Assembly (NCBI GenBank): GCA_001556025.1 | Contig: LSIB01000180.1 | Coordinates: 31,177-95,176 of the forward strand | Direction: 5' to 3' | Source of the DNA: Rhizobiales bacterium CCH3-A5 | GTDB lineage: Bacteria; Pseudomonadota; Alphaproteobacteria; Rhizobiales; Beijerinckiaceae | Length of the DNA: 64,000 nt | The notes under the pieces: model-generated | Databases searched by the model: none | Seen by the model: only the letters and a program-made list of their open reading frames with translations | Told to the model about the DNA's origin: nothing | Translations under genes and position numbers: made by a program | Shown here: positions 9,094-17,341 of the stretch, in pieces | How the letters are laid out: each line of letters opens with the position of its first letter | Position numbering within the stretch: the first letter of the stretch is position 1

Positions 9094-10047
9094 TTACCCT
9101 TGACGCGGACGGCGGGCATGCGGCAGCCGGATTTCCGTTCCCTCCTCTTCTTCCCTTGCCCTTGCCTTCAGCTCGGCGTTCCAGTCGACCTCCGTCGATC
9201 GGAGGCGTTCGAAATCGCACGAGACTTCGCACGCGATCCGCGACAGACGATCCGCGTAGGCCTCGCCCTGCGCGTTATTGTCGGTCGCCGCAACCAGCAG
9301 CGCGCCCTCGCGCGCCGCGAGCGCGCGAATCGCCGCGTCCGTCGCCGGCGCCCAGCCTCCGCCAGTGCTGAGATAGACACTGTCGATGCGCATGCGCTCC
9401 AGAGCGGCGAGGCTCAACGCGTCGATCGCGGCTTCGGTGACGCAGAGGCGCAAGGCATGAGCGAGACCGAAACGGAAGAGCACTTTCGCGCCGCCGGTTG
9501 CGAAGCCACGCCATTCGGGACCGCGTTCCTCCCAGCCGGTGACAACGCCGGCGACGTCCCTATGCGCGGCCCACATGCTGCCACGCGGACCTTCTCGCAC
9601 AAGGTCATGTCTGGTCGCGGTGCGGATGACGGCCTCCGAAAGGGAGCGTGCATCATTGAGATAACGCCAGGTCAGCGATCCCGGCCATGGCTTCCGGCGC
9701 TTTGACCATCGGTCGGGGATAGAAGCGACCGACTCGGGCTCACGCGCGGGCCGCGTCCAGACGGGCTCCTTCGGCACGAAGCCGACCAGTGACGCGACGC
9801 GCTCGAGAACCTCGACGAAGGGCACGCGGTCGATATGCTCGACCAGGCTGAACACGTCGCCCTTGGCATCGCTCAAAGGGTCAAACCATCCCCTGCTCTC
9901 GTGGATGACAATGACGATCTGGCCGCCGCGGCGATATTTGACCGCCTTTCGCGTGCTCTCCTTCAGGTCGATCGCAAAGCCGGCCTTCTCCAGGACGGCG
10001 GCGCAATTTACGCGGTCCCGTAGTTCTTCCAGTTCACTCTTTTCCAT
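9094..10047 (-). CDS. DUF3991 and Toprim domain protein, copy 1
   Basis: A 317-residue protein. The N-terminal part (about 1-95) contains a CHC2-like segment with KYRRGG and RGWFDPLSDAKGDV, as in primase-associated zinc-finger-derived domains. DUF3991 occupies about 125-195. A Toprim fold follows, with the glutamate in VTEAAIDALS (E205) and an acidic DNN motif near 256-258. The architecture is that of a plasmid primase-like protein, possibly used in lagging-strand or conjugative replication. A paralogue with the same residue spacing lies at 16380-17294. The tail after about residue 285 is charged and low in complexity. Confidence 0.82.
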   Translation of the reverse strand: MEKSELEELRDRVNCAAVLEKAGFAIDLKESTRKAVKYRRGGQIVIVIHESRGWFDPLSDAKGDVFSLVEHIDRVPFVEVLERVASLVGFVPKEPVWTRPAREPESVASIPDRWSKRRKPWPGSLTWRYLNDARSLSEAVIRTATRHDLVREGPRGSMWAAHRDVAGVVTGWEERGPEWRGFATGGAKVLFRFGLAHALRLCVTEAAIDALSLAALERMRIDSVYLSTGGGWAPATDAAIRALAAREGALLVAATDNNAQGEAYADRLSRIACEVSCDFERLRSTEVDWNAELKARAREEEEGTEIRLPHARRPRQG

Positions 10048-10142
10048 AGCCTTGCCGGCACGCCCTCGCGTCCGCCTTTCCTTGCCTTTTCCTTTCCCCG
10101 CATCTCGCGGAGCCCTGTCCGGACACCGCGAAGAGCAAAGGG

Positions 10143-10222
10143 GGCAAGGGCGCGGCCGGCAACTGACGAAAAAAGCAGTGCGCCGAGCCCAGCCGGCCGG
10201 CCGCGGCGCAGCTTCCCTTGCC
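10143..10222. repeat. Interrupted long inverted repeat upstream of Toprim copy 1
   Basis: Left arm 10143-10160 (GGCAAGGG then CGCGGCCGGC) pairs with 10196-10205 (GCCGGCCGCG) and 10215-10222 (CCCTTGCC), leaving a 9-nt bulge. It lies in the 220-bp non-coding stretch upstream of the Toprim gene. It could be a leader structure or an operator. No T-run is present. Confidence 0.45.
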
Positions 10223-10266
10223 GCCTGCCGCTCGCAAGCGACACCTCCGGAAGGAAAAGAGTCGGC

Positions 10267-10388
10267 TCAATGAGCCGGTCCGCCGTCGAACGGGTCGTAT
10301 TCGGCGAGGGTCTCGACTTCGCCGTCATCGAACTCCGCGCCTGCAGAACGCCGTAACCGTCGTCCGAACGGAAGAGCTTGACGGGCAT
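10267..10388 (-). pseudogene. Small acidic protein gene interrupted by an apparent frameshift
   Basis: The 5' part reads MPVKLFRSDDGYGVLQ and then runs into an arginine/serine-rich frame. The adjacent frame, beginning a base away, continues as AEFDDGEVETLAEYDPFDGG and stops at 10267. Joining the two gives a coherent acidic protein of about 41 residues, so one base seems to have been lost near 10341. It could also be a sequencing error or a programmed shift. It lies on the same strand as the Toprim gene. Confidence 0.4.
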
Positions 10389-10445
10389 CATGAAGATCTG
10401 TGCGAGCTGGGTACGGCGGGTCGGGAGAGCCGCATTGGTCGGCGC

Positions 10446-10637
10446 TCAACGCGGCGACACCGTGCCGGTCGGGCTCGGACCGAAAAAGGACGCCGGGATC
10501 GCTGCATCAACGAGGAACCTGCAGCAGGCCCCCTGTCTGACGCTGGGGCAAAACCAGCGTTCCGCCACGGCATCGCACATGCCTTTATCGTCATAGTCGT
10601 AAATATCGGGCGCCCAACATGGGCACGTGGCGCTCAA
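10446..10637 (-). CDS. Possible small cysteine-rich protein
   Basis: A 63-codon minus-strand frame with an acidic N-terminus (APDIYDYDDKGMCDAVAERW) and six cysteines, upstream of the frameshifted small gene. Composition looks more protein-like than the overlapping frames, but no ribosome binding site or family supports it. It would be divergent from the AbiE antitoxin gene. Confidence 0.25.
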   Translation of the reverse strand: MSATCPCWAPDIYDYDDKGMCDAVAERWFCPSVRQGACCRFLVDAAIPASFFGPSPTGTVSPR

Positions 10638-10648
10638 AGCGTGACGCC

Positions 10649-10683
10649 TTGAATGTCAGAAAAAGATACGCTATTTTCTGACA
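10649..10683 (+). promoter_or_regulatory. Promoter with perfect palindromic operator for the AbiE pair
   Basis: A TTGAAT (10649-10654) and TATTTT (10672-10677) pair with 17-bp spacing is overlaid by a perfect inverted repeat: TGTCAGAAAA at 10654-10663 and TTTTCTGACA at 10674-10683. The predicted start of transcription falls at about the antitoxin ATG (10685), and no ribosome binding site precedes it, so the mRNA may be leaderless. AbiEi antitoxins are known to repress their own promoter by binding inverted repeats, so this is the likely operator. Confidence 0.6.
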
Positions 10684-10684
10684 C

Positions 10685-11314
10685 ATGAAGATGATAACCG
10701 CTTCTGTTCCCGACAGGATGATGAAGCGTGTCCGCGCGAGCGGACGCGGCAGCGTCTTCACGCCCAACGACTTCCTCACCGTCGCCGCTCGCTCCGCGGT
10801 CGACCAAGCCCTTTCCCGGCTGGTTAAGAGTGGCCAACTTCGGCGTCTCGCACGTGGGCTCTATGACTTCCCCAAGCTGCATCCGAAGCTCGGTCCGCTC
10901 TCGCCCGCTCCCGATGATGTCGCCCAAGCGCTCGCCCGGGAGACCGGCTCGCAGGTCCAGATCGCCGGCGCGCGGGCAGCGAACGCGCTGGGCCTCTCGA
11001 CACAAGTTCCAGCCAAGAGCACCTATCTGACCGATGGTCCGTCACGACGCGTCGTGCTCGGGAAGCGCGTGGTCGATCTTCGCCACGCGTCGCCAAAGCA
11101 TCTGATTGCGCCGGGCAGCCCCGCCGGTACCGTCGTTCAGGCCCTTCGCCATGTCGGCCCCGTGCGTGCTGCCGACGTCGCGCAGGTCGCCGCGCACCGG
11201 CTCTCGGCCACCGACAAGAAGACGCTGGCCTCGACCGCCGTTCAGGCGCCCGCCTGGATGCGACCGACTCTGGTCTCAATCGCCAACGCGGCGATGGTCG
11301 ATATCGATGGATAA
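10685..11314 (+). CDS. AbiEi-type antitoxin (DUF6088 family)
   Basis: A 209-residue protein matching DUF6088/AbiEi antitoxins: an N-terminal winged-helix domain (about 1-65, with VFTPNDFLTVAARSAVDQAL and LVKSGQLRRLARGLYDFP) followed by the C-terminal antitoxin domain. It is the cognate antitoxin of the nucleotidyltransferase toxin encoded by the next gene, which starts 8 bp before this stop codon. The wHTH should bind the palindrome immediately upstream and repress the operon. AbiE systems act as type IV toxin-antitoxin or abortive-infection modules and can stabilise plasmids. Confidence 0.85.
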   Translation: MKMITASVPDRMMKRVRASGRGSVFTPNDFLTVAARSAVDQALSRLVKSGQLRRLARGLYDFPKLHPKLGPLSPAPDDVAQALARETGSQVQIAGARAANALGLSTQVPAKSTYLTDGPSRRVVLGKRVVDLRHASPKHLIAPGSPAGTVVQALRHVGPVRAADVAQVAAHRLSATDKKTLASTAVQAPAWMRPTLVSIANAAMVDIDG

Positions 11315-12344
11315 GGTCGCCTGTCTCCCTGCCAATGATCGCGCTGCCCTGTTCGGGGAGACCAGCGCCGGCCGCGGCATCGCCGACACGATCATCGAAA
11401 AGGACTTCTGGGTCTGCTGGACCTTGAGGCGCCTTTTCGGTCTGCCGAAAGGGACGACGGCGACTCTCGTTTTCAAGGGTGGCACATCGCTCTCGAAGGC
11501 GTTCGGCGCCATCCGCCGCTTCTCCGAGGACATCGACCTGTCGTTCGATCGCGCCGAACTGGGCTATACCGGCGAGCGCGATCCCGAAAAGGAGGGGATC
11601 AGCAGGAAACAGTCGGCCCGGCTGATCGACGACCTGGTCGGTGACGTCGAGCGTCACATTGCCGAAAGACTTTTCCCGGCGCTCCGCGCCGCGATCGTCG
11701 AACAGCTTGGCGAACCGGCCAACCGCGAGTGGACGTTGGAGATCGATGCCCGCGACGCGCAGACCATCAACTTCCGCTACCCGACGGCGCTGTTCACCAC
11801 AGAATATGAGGGCATGGCCTACATCACGCCGCACGTGAAGCTCGAACTCGGCGCGCGCGGCGATCCCTGGCCAACCGAGGAGAAGACGATCCGCCCCTAT
11901 ACGGCCGACGACTATCCCGATTTCTTCGAGAAGCCTGACACCAGTGTGACCGTGCTATCAGCACGGCGCACCTTCTGGGAAAAGGCGACGGCGCTCCATG
12001 CGGAAGCGCATCGGCCAGACGAGTCGCCAACACCACAATATTTCTCGCGGCACTATTACGACCTTGCCATGCTCCTCGACACGGACGAGGGCCATGCCGC
12101 TGCGGCCGACTTCGATCTGCTGGCGCAGGTGGCAAAGCACAAAGCCACCTTCTTCCGTTCGGGCTGGGCCAGCTACGAAACTGCTCGGCCAGGCACGCTC
12201 CTGCTGATGCCGGACGCAACACGGGTCAAAGACTTGCGAGCCGATTACCGGGCGATGGCGCCGATGATGTTTGACCAGACGCCGCCGTCATTCGACGACA
12301 TACTGGCAAAAATTGCCGCGCTTCAAGAAACGGTCAACAGCTAA
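11307..12344 (+). CDS. AbiEii/AbiGii-family nucleotidyltransferase toxin
   Basis: A 345-residue protein. The longer open frame starts inside the antitoxin gene in arginine-rich out-of-frame sequence; the ATG at 11307 overlaps the antitoxin stop by 8 bp, which fits translational coupling. Nucleotidyltransferase motifs are clear: KGGTSLSK (57-64) and the metal-binding SEDIDL (73-78). In characterised AbiEii proteins these are essential for toxicity, which works by modifying tRNA or using GTP. Length fits the family. On a plasmid the pair likely serves phage defence or maintenance. Confidence 0.88.
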   Translation: MDKVACLPANDRAALFGETSAGRGIADTIIEKDFWVCWTLRRLFGLPKGTTATLVFKGGTSLSKAFGAIRRFSEDIDLSFDRAELGYTGERDPEKEGISRKQSARLIDDLVGDVERHIAERLFPALRAAIVEQLGEPANREWTLEIDARDAQTINFRYPTALFTTEYEGMAYITPHVKLELGARGDPWPTEEKTIRPYTADDYPDFFEKPDTSVTVLSARRTFWEKATALHAEAHRPDESPTPQYFSRHYYDLAMLLDTDEGHAAAADFDLLAQVAKHKATFFRSGWASYETARPGTLLLMPDATRVKDLRADYRAMAPMMFDQTPPSFDDILAKIAALQETVNS

Positions 12345-12672
12345 CTCAAGGCTGTCCGCTGGGGAGTACGGACATCAGTTCGATTCGATCCATCAGCACG
12401 AGATCGGCTTCATCACCCGCCCGCTGCACCTGCCGGCGGAGAAGTTGGCGGCCGCGGAGTTGTCCGTCCACATGCTGATGGGTCGCATCGAGGCGATTGA
12501 CCGCGAGGCACGACTTCCATTCGCCTGGTTCTTCCTGATGACGCACGGCAACAGGGTCGAACCGGAGGTCGGTGAAGCCATCGCCCAAGGGTTGCGCGAG
12601 GCGCGCGTGCGGCTCCCGGACCAGGACGCCAAGGTGTTGCTGCGATGGGCCGACGAACGATACGGATTCTGA
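12271..12672 (+). CDS. Unknown small protein downstream of the toxin, start uncertain
   Basis: An open frame of 133 codons from a TTG at 12271 that overlaps the toxin's last 74 bp. The first about 25 residues are basic and look like out-of-frame toxin sequence. The credible protein begins near 12360 (GHQFDSIHQHEIGFITRPLH) and ends WADERYGF, with an amphipathic helical middle. No ATG exists in the credible part before 12472, so the gene either uses a rare start or has lost its 5' end. Family not recognised. Confidence 0.45.
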   Translation: MTRRRRHSTTYWQKLPRFKKRSTANSRLSAGEYGHQFDSIHQHEIGFITRPLHLPAEKLAAAELSVHMLMGRIEAIDREARLPFAWFFLMTHGNRVEPEVGEAIAQGLREARVRLPDQDAKVLLRWADERYGF

Positions 12673-12709
12673 CATCGGCGACTTACGCTCGAAATGGTAT
12701 AGGAGCGCT

Positions 12710-13090
12710 ATGACTGTTCAGACCGGCCTTGTCGAACTGCTCACGTTGCACTCACCGAGCACGCCTGATGCCAAGGAGCTCATCGAGGCACTCGGCGACT
12801 TCGCGAAGTCACGGGCGACGCGGGAGCTGATCCGAAGCAACGTTCAACGCAGGATTCAATGTGCGCTTCGCGTACCGCTGCTCAAGGACGGTCACGCGGT
12901 CCGGCCGACCGAACTCGGGCGTGTGCTGCGCAAGGTGATCCGGTCGGCGGTCGAGGCTTCGTCTCCAGGCGATCATGTGTTGGTCGATTTCATCGTCACG
13001 GCCGACTCTCGCCTCGAGATAAAGGCCGGACCTGCGACCCAGATGGGTGGCGTCGATGGTGCCGCCATCGACCGGATCTTCAGCCCCTGA
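12710..13090 (+). CDS. Hypothetical protein, 126 aa
   Basis: Starts at the ATG at 12710, preceded by AGGAGCGCT, which gives a good ribosome binding site. The upstream in-frame extension is arginine/cysteine-rich and not credible. The protein is soluble and mostly helical, with a beta-rich C-terminus (VLVDFIVTADSRLEIKAGP). It lies 37 bp after the preceding small gene on the same strand and may be part of the AbiE operon. I do not recognise the family. Confidence 0.55.
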   Translation: MTVQTGLVELLTLHSPSTPDAKELIEALGDFAKSRATRELIRSNVQRRIQCALRVPLLKDGHAVRPTELGRVLRKVIRSAVEASSPGDHVLVDFIVTADSRLEIKAGPATQMGGVDGAAIDRIFSP

Positions 13091-13242
13091 CGTTCGCCCA
13101 CGCGCTTGAAAAAGATGCGTCAAAGCCCAGCAGACCCAGAAGTCCTTTAACGACGCTTAAATGCAACATATGAAATAAGTGAATTATATGAAAGTCGCCG
13201 GAACAACGGCGCCCCAGCCGCGCCTCCAACGACCTCATCCAT

Positions 13243-14349
13243 TTAGATGACGCCCCAGGCCCGATAGCGGCCCCTCCCCGTCATTTCCCGCACGCCAAGT
13301 TCCCCAATCAAATTCAGGGCACCCCGCGTCGTTACCCGTGCTGCCTTGGCGATCATCGGTGCCGAGACGATCGGGTGGGTCAGCACGAGATCCATGACGG
13401 CAGGCAAGCTGCTGCTGGATCGGCGGCCGCGCAGTTTGCGTTCCATCTGATCGCGGGCCTGAGAGAGCCGATAGACCTCCTTCATCCCGAAGTCTGCCGC
13501 CGCAGCCATCGCTTCGAGAAAAGCAGACAATCGCGTCGATCGGGCGTGGGCGCGCCGTCGCTCTCGCGGCACGGCCTTCAATCCGATGTTGAAGGTCGGA
13601 ACATGCGACGTGACCTTGCGCCGCGCCCGGAGATAGGCGCTCACGAGCTGACCTCCCAGGCCGTGCTGCCGCTGTATCGGCTCAAGCGTTTCCCAGGCAT
13701 CGAAGAGAACAGCCGCCGCGAGCGCCGGCGGCAACATCTCGACCTGCTTCATGACCTTCCTGAATTCCGTCAGTCGCTCCTGCTCATCCCAATCCGAATC
13801 CCGGATCACAAGGTCGCCGACGACGAGTGACGATCGGACCACAGGGGCAGCCGACCTTTCCGCTTCAAGCCCATCGATGACGCGCCGTGAACGGTCGAGG
13901 ATAGCATCAATGGCCGCGAACTCGCGGGCAAGCGGATCGTCGTCATCGTGCGTCTCGATCTCCGCCTCACGGTGCGCGCCCTGATCGTGGAAAGATGCGA
14001 GCGACGCTGCGCCGACCAGGATCGCGATGCCGGCCTCGCTGAGCGCCCAATCCGGGTTCGCTCCGGCAATCCGGCGCCGGGCGCGCAATATCGCGTGGGC
14101 AAGCGTCAGCTCATGAGTGGGAGTTCGAATGTCCATATTGGCGTCGTGGAGAACCAGGTCCTCGACGTGGACAAGCTGGCCCGAGACCCACATGCTGGCG
14201 GCCGAGTCGAAGAAATGCCCGCGCTGGACGACCCCTGCCCCGACCGGGCTGCGGCGCACAATTTCGTCCAGGCGAGCCAACTGGTCCTCCGCGCGCACGA
14301 GGGCCGGAAGCAGGCTCTGGATAGCCAAATCGGTAAGTTCATAACTCAT
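13243..14349 (-). CDS. RHE_PE00001 family protein (DUF1612 plus helix-turn-helix)
   Basis: A 368-residue protein matching the DUF1612/HTH family of rhizobial plasmids. Diagnostic stretches are the N-terminal LVRAEDQLARLDEIVRRSPV, the acidic ETHDDDDPLAREF, and the central HVPTFNIGLKAVPRERRR. The C-terminus (about 310-368) is a winged or simple HTH (VSAPMIAKAARVTTRGALN). A DNA-binding regulatory role is likely but undemonstrated. It is divergent from the serine recombinase gene, with a palindrome 27 bp upstream of its start. Confidence 0.82.
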   Translation of the reverse strand: MSYELTDLAIQSLLPALVRAEDQLARLDEIVRRSPVGAGVVQRGHFFDSAASMWVSGQLVHVEDLVLHDANMDIRTPTHELTLAHAILRARRRIAGANPDWALSEAGIAILVGAASLASFHDQGAHREAEIETHDDDDPLAREFAAIDAILDRSRRVIDGLEAERSAAPVVRSSLVVGDLVIRDSDWDEQERLTEFRKVMKQVEMLPPALAAAVLFDAWETLEPIQRQHGLGGQLVSAYLRARRKVTSHVPTFNIGLKAVPRERRRAHARSTRLSAFLEAMAAAADFGMKEVYRLSQARDQMERKLRGRRSSSSLPAVMDLVLTHPIVSAPMIAKAARVTTRGALNLIGELGVREMTGRGRYRAWGVI

Positions 14350-14375
14350 TGGTATTTCGTGCTTTTGTTTATCAT

Positions 14376-14404
14376 ACGGAAGTTATCACGTCTTTCACTT
14401 CCGT
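14376..14404. repeat. Inverted repeat upstream of the DUF1612 gene
   Basis: Perfect 8-bp arms ACGGAAGT (14376-14383) and ACTTCCGT (14397-14404) flank a 13-nt spacer in AT-rich DNA, just 5' of the DUF1612 start. This is a plausible operator for that regulator or part of a recombination site for the nearby serine recombinase. The remaining stretch 14405-14714 contains no gene I can support. Confidence 0.45.
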
Positions 14405-14714
14405 CACATAGGTATCTTTTTCACACGCGCGTATTATAGAGAGCCGATCAGCCTCCGTGATTGAACAGGCTTGGCTGTAAGCGAACCCAGAGCCGCCAAA
14501 ACCGCTGATTTTGCGGTACTTTTCTCATGGCCGAGCACGCAGAAAGCTCACTAGAGACGTTTACAAACGATCGTTTGCTGATAACTTCTGCATTTGAACA
14601 AGCCGGCTCCCGGAGACGAAAAATGCCGAACTTCAGCGAATTCATCGAGGCGAATCGACGATTTCGGGCGTGCCGACCCGCCCAATGTGCGCGCTATCCC
14701 CTGCCGGCCTGCCG

Positions 14715-15632
14715 ATGAAAGGGCCCGGGTCGAAGCAACGCTTGATCGGCTATGCCCGTGTCTCGACCGACGAACAGGCTACCGAGGCGCAGGAAATCGA
14801 GCTGCGCGCCGCCGGCTGCGAAACCATCGTGGTGGAACACGGGTCCGGCGCATCGAGAGCACGGCCGGCGCTGGCCCGGCTCGTCAATACGATCACAGCC
14901 GGCGAGGTGCTTGTGGTCGCCCGGCTCGATCGCCTCGCCCGTTCCGTCAGCCACCTTCTCGACGTGATCGAGGATCTCAGCGCCAAGGGGGCGCATTTCC
15001 GCTCGCTGCGCGATCCGATCGATACCTCGACGCCGCAGGGCATGTTTTCGCTTCAGGTTCTCGGCGCCGTCGCCCAGCTCGAGCGCGCACTGATCTCCGA
15101 ACGCACCAAGGCCGGGATCGCGGCCGCCCGGAAAAAGGGAAAACTCCCGGGCAATCCCGGCGTGCGGGCTCGTCGACCGGAAGCAATGGCGAAAATTGCG
15201 GCGGCGAGGCAGGCGGCCTATAGCGCGAGCGTCCACGCAACGATGAACGACTGGCTTCCCACGGTTCGACGGATGCGTCCCGACCATCCATGGGACGATG
15301 TCGTCCGCGTGCTGAACCAGAAGGGAGCACGGTGGACCGAGGCTCGATTGCGCCGGGCGGTCCGATGGCTCGTCAAGGAACATCTCGCCGATACGGCCTT
15401 GCTGAACAAGTCCCCTCCCCGCCTCCCGGAAGATCGGCTGATGACCTTAGTCGCCGGCATCGCGGCATCCAATCCGGACCATTCGATGCGCGATATCGCC
15501 ATCCAGCTCGAACGCCTGCACGAACGAACGCCGCGCGGGAGCTCCAAATGGTCGCCTTCCTCGGTGAAGAATCTGCTCGATCGCGCCCAAAGAGCGGGGC
15601 TCCTTGTCCGCGAGAGTTCCACAACGACGTGA
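14715..15632 (+). CDS. Serine recombinase (resolvase/invertase family)
   Basis: A 305-residue site-specific recombinase. The N-terminal catalytic domain (about 8-150) has the nucleophile serine in IGYARVSTDEQ (S17), the RLDRLARS arginine motif, and the E-helix sequence LGAVAQLERALISERTKAG. After the catalytic domain comes a C-terminal region with at least one HTH (about 185-240) and a further helical domain, longer than small resolvases such as Tn3 TnpR. I chose the ATG at 14715 because upstream residues are not family-like. It likely resolves plasmid multimers or inverts a segment. The target site was not identified. Confidence 0.85.
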   Translation: MKGPGSKQRLIGYARVSTDEQATEAQEIELRAAGCETIVVEHGSGASRARPALARLVNTITAGEVLVVARLDRLARSVSHLLDVIEDLSAKGAHFRSLRDPIDTSTPQGMFSLQVLGAVAQLERALISERTKAGIAAARKKGKLPGNPGVRARRPEAMAKIAAARQAAYSASVHATMNDWLPTVRRMRPDHPWDDVVRVLNQKGARWTEARLRRAVRWLVKEHLADTALLNKSPPRLPEDRLMTLVAGIAASNPDHSMRDIAIQLERLHERTPRGSSKWSPSSVKNLLDRAQRAGLLVRESSTTT

Positions 15633-15682
15633 TCCGGCGCGAGCCGCTCTCGCTCTGGGCCGGAGGCGTTGGATTGTGGCGG

Positions 15683-16303
15683 CTAGTTCAGGTTCTGACG
15701 GGGCGACAAATCGGGCGCGCTCCGCATTTTGCTCATCACGTCACCGACCGCCATTCGAAGTTCGTCCTGGGCATCATCCATTCCCACGTTCGCGGTGTAG
15801 GCTGATAGCGCGGCCAATTTAAGTGCGGCGAGCATGGTCGCCTCACTTCCCAGCTCTCGCGAGACCCTCGTCGTCGGGTGCCGTTTCAGAACATCTGTTG
15901 CAGCGCGCGAAATTGCACCGGCGAGTTCGTGGATAAGTGCGTCGAAAGTTTCTATCTCGACGTCGGCCTCCGACCGGCTCGGCCGCGGACCTGGCGACAC
16001 GTTCCGAATTGCTTGAGTGACTTCCCCAACCGCTGCATCAACCAGACCGACGAGTTCATCGGCACGGGCGTCAAGTTCCTCCCAAGGAATGCAGCGCGTC
16101 CCGAGACCCAGTTGCGCACGTAGCTCCGCGGGCGAGCGGGCCGAAATGGAGGCATGGATAGTGAGGCCGCTAGAGCCGTCACCGTAAATGGTCAAGAGCC
16201 GGACACGAGGCGGCCGATCGCAACGACGCCGCAGTTCCTCGACCCGATCGAGAGCTGCGGCGATCGCGCTCCGACAGATGTCCGGTTCTCTCCCATTTCG
16301 CAC
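15683..16303 (-). CDS. Hypothetical protein, 206 aa
   Basis: A minus-strand protein with a probable GTG start at 16303. It is helical and charged, without signal peptide or membrane segment. No family is recognised. It follows the second Toprim gene by 76 bp on the same strand and could be co-transcribed with it downstream of repC. It is convergent with the serine recombinase. Confidence 0.55.
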   Translation of the reverse strand: MRNGREPDICRSAIAAALDRVEELRRRCDRPPRVRLLTIYGDGSSGLTIHASISARSPAELRAQLGLGTRCIPWEELDARADELVGLVDAAVGEVTQAIRNVSPGPRPSRSEADVEIETFDALIHELAGAISRAATDVLKRHPTTRVSRELGSEATMLAALKLAALSAYTANVGMDDAQDELRMAVGDVMSKMRSAPDLSPRQNLN

Positions 16304-16379
16304 CTCCCCAATCCGCCTTCACACGTCGGACATGGTATCCGAGTCGGCTCGTGGCAGCGAGTCGTTACGAGACATTGAT

Positions 16380-17294
16380 TCAACCGTCCGACGTCTGCCC
16401 GGCGCGCGATTGCTGAATGTGCTCATTCCAGTCCTCTGCGTCTGGCCACAGCCGGAGATATTGCGCACCCGCTTCGGCTGCGATGTGCCGGAGGCGCTCC
16501 GCATAAGTATCCCCCTGGTCGTTGCCATCCGAAGCCGCGACGATCTGCGCGCCCGGTCGGGAAGCGAATGCTCTGATCTGGCTTTCTGTCGACGGCGCCC
16601 AACCGCCCCCCGTGCTGGCGTAGGCGCTATCGGGTCGGCGCTCTTCCAAAGCCGCAAGACTCATCGCGTCGATAGCCGCTTCGGTGACGCAAAGGCGAAG
16701 CGCCTTGTCGCTTCCAATTGAGAAAAGCGCCTTCCCGCCGCCGCGTGCGAACCCACGCCAATTTGGACCCCGCTCCTCCCAGCCCACAACAATGCCGGAG
16801 GCGTCGAAATGCCCCGCCCAAATGGATCCCTTAGGGCCTTCACGGAGCCGGCCGGCAGCGACTGCTGCTGACACGACCGCTTCGGGGATGGCGCGAGTGA
16901 GGGTCAAATAGGACCACGCCGCAGAGCCCGGTCTCGGGAGCGCGCGCTCCGACCACCGACTGATGATGGCCCCGGGCGAATATTGTTTCGACTTTCGCTG
17001 CCAGGCCGGAGCTGATGGCTCAAAGCCCACCAGATCAGCAACCGCCTTCGCGGCGGAAGCAAAGTCTGGCGAGCCGAGACGCTGGGCAAGAGAAAGCACG
17101 TCGCCCTTGGCGTCCGAAGTCGGATCAAACCACCCTCTTCCTTGATGGATGACCACGATGATTTCGCCTTCACCGCGCCGATATTTGATGGCTCTTGGCG
17201 TGCTCTCCCGCAGATCGACCTTCCACCCATTGGTTTCGAGAAGCGCTGGGCACGTCACGGCGGCTTTGAGCGCATCGATGTCATAGCGGGGCAT
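16380..17294 (-). CDS. DUF3991 and Toprim domain protein, copy 2
   Basis: A 304-residue paralogue of the protein at 9094-10047. Key segments fall at the same residue numbers: KYRRGE at 38-42, RGWFDPTSDAKGDV near 53-66, the Toprim glutamate in VTEAAIDAMS (E205), and the acidic SDGNDQGD near 255-262. It is probably a primase-like or replication-associated plasmid protein. It sits downstream of repC, separated by a 192-bp stretch with inverted repeats. The copies clearly differ in sequence, so this is an old duplication or two separate acquisitions. Confidence 0.82.
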   Translation of the reverse strand: MPRYDIDALKAAVTCPALLETNGWKVDLRESTPRAIKYRRGEGEIIVVIHQGRGWFDPTSDAKGDVLSLAQRLGSPDFASAAKAVADLVGFEPSAPAWQRKSKQYSPGAIISRWSERALPRPGSAAWSYLTLTRAIPEAVVSAAVAAGRLREGPKGSIWAGHFDASGIVVGWEERGPNWRGFARGGGKALFSIGSDKALRLCVTEAAIDAMSLAALEERRPDSAYASTGGGWAPSTESQIRAFASRPGAQIVAASDGNDQGDTYAERLRHIAAEAGAQYLRLWPDAEDWNEHIQQSRAGQTSDG

Positions 17295-17341
17295 GCCGTA
17301 CCCCTGAAATTATGCCGAGCTTCGCGGACCTTCCCGTTTGA

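Noticed and set aside
10008..10391. Longer minus-strand frame that would extend the small MPVKLF gene through to 10008.
   Set aside because: After the first 18 or so residues it turns into serine/arginine-rich low-quality sequence and overlaps the Toprim start; better explained by a frameshift.
14527..14718. Small plus-strand frame ahead of the serine recombinase.
   Set aside because: Composition is not protein-like after its middle, and it overlaps the recombinase start. Not supportable as a gene.
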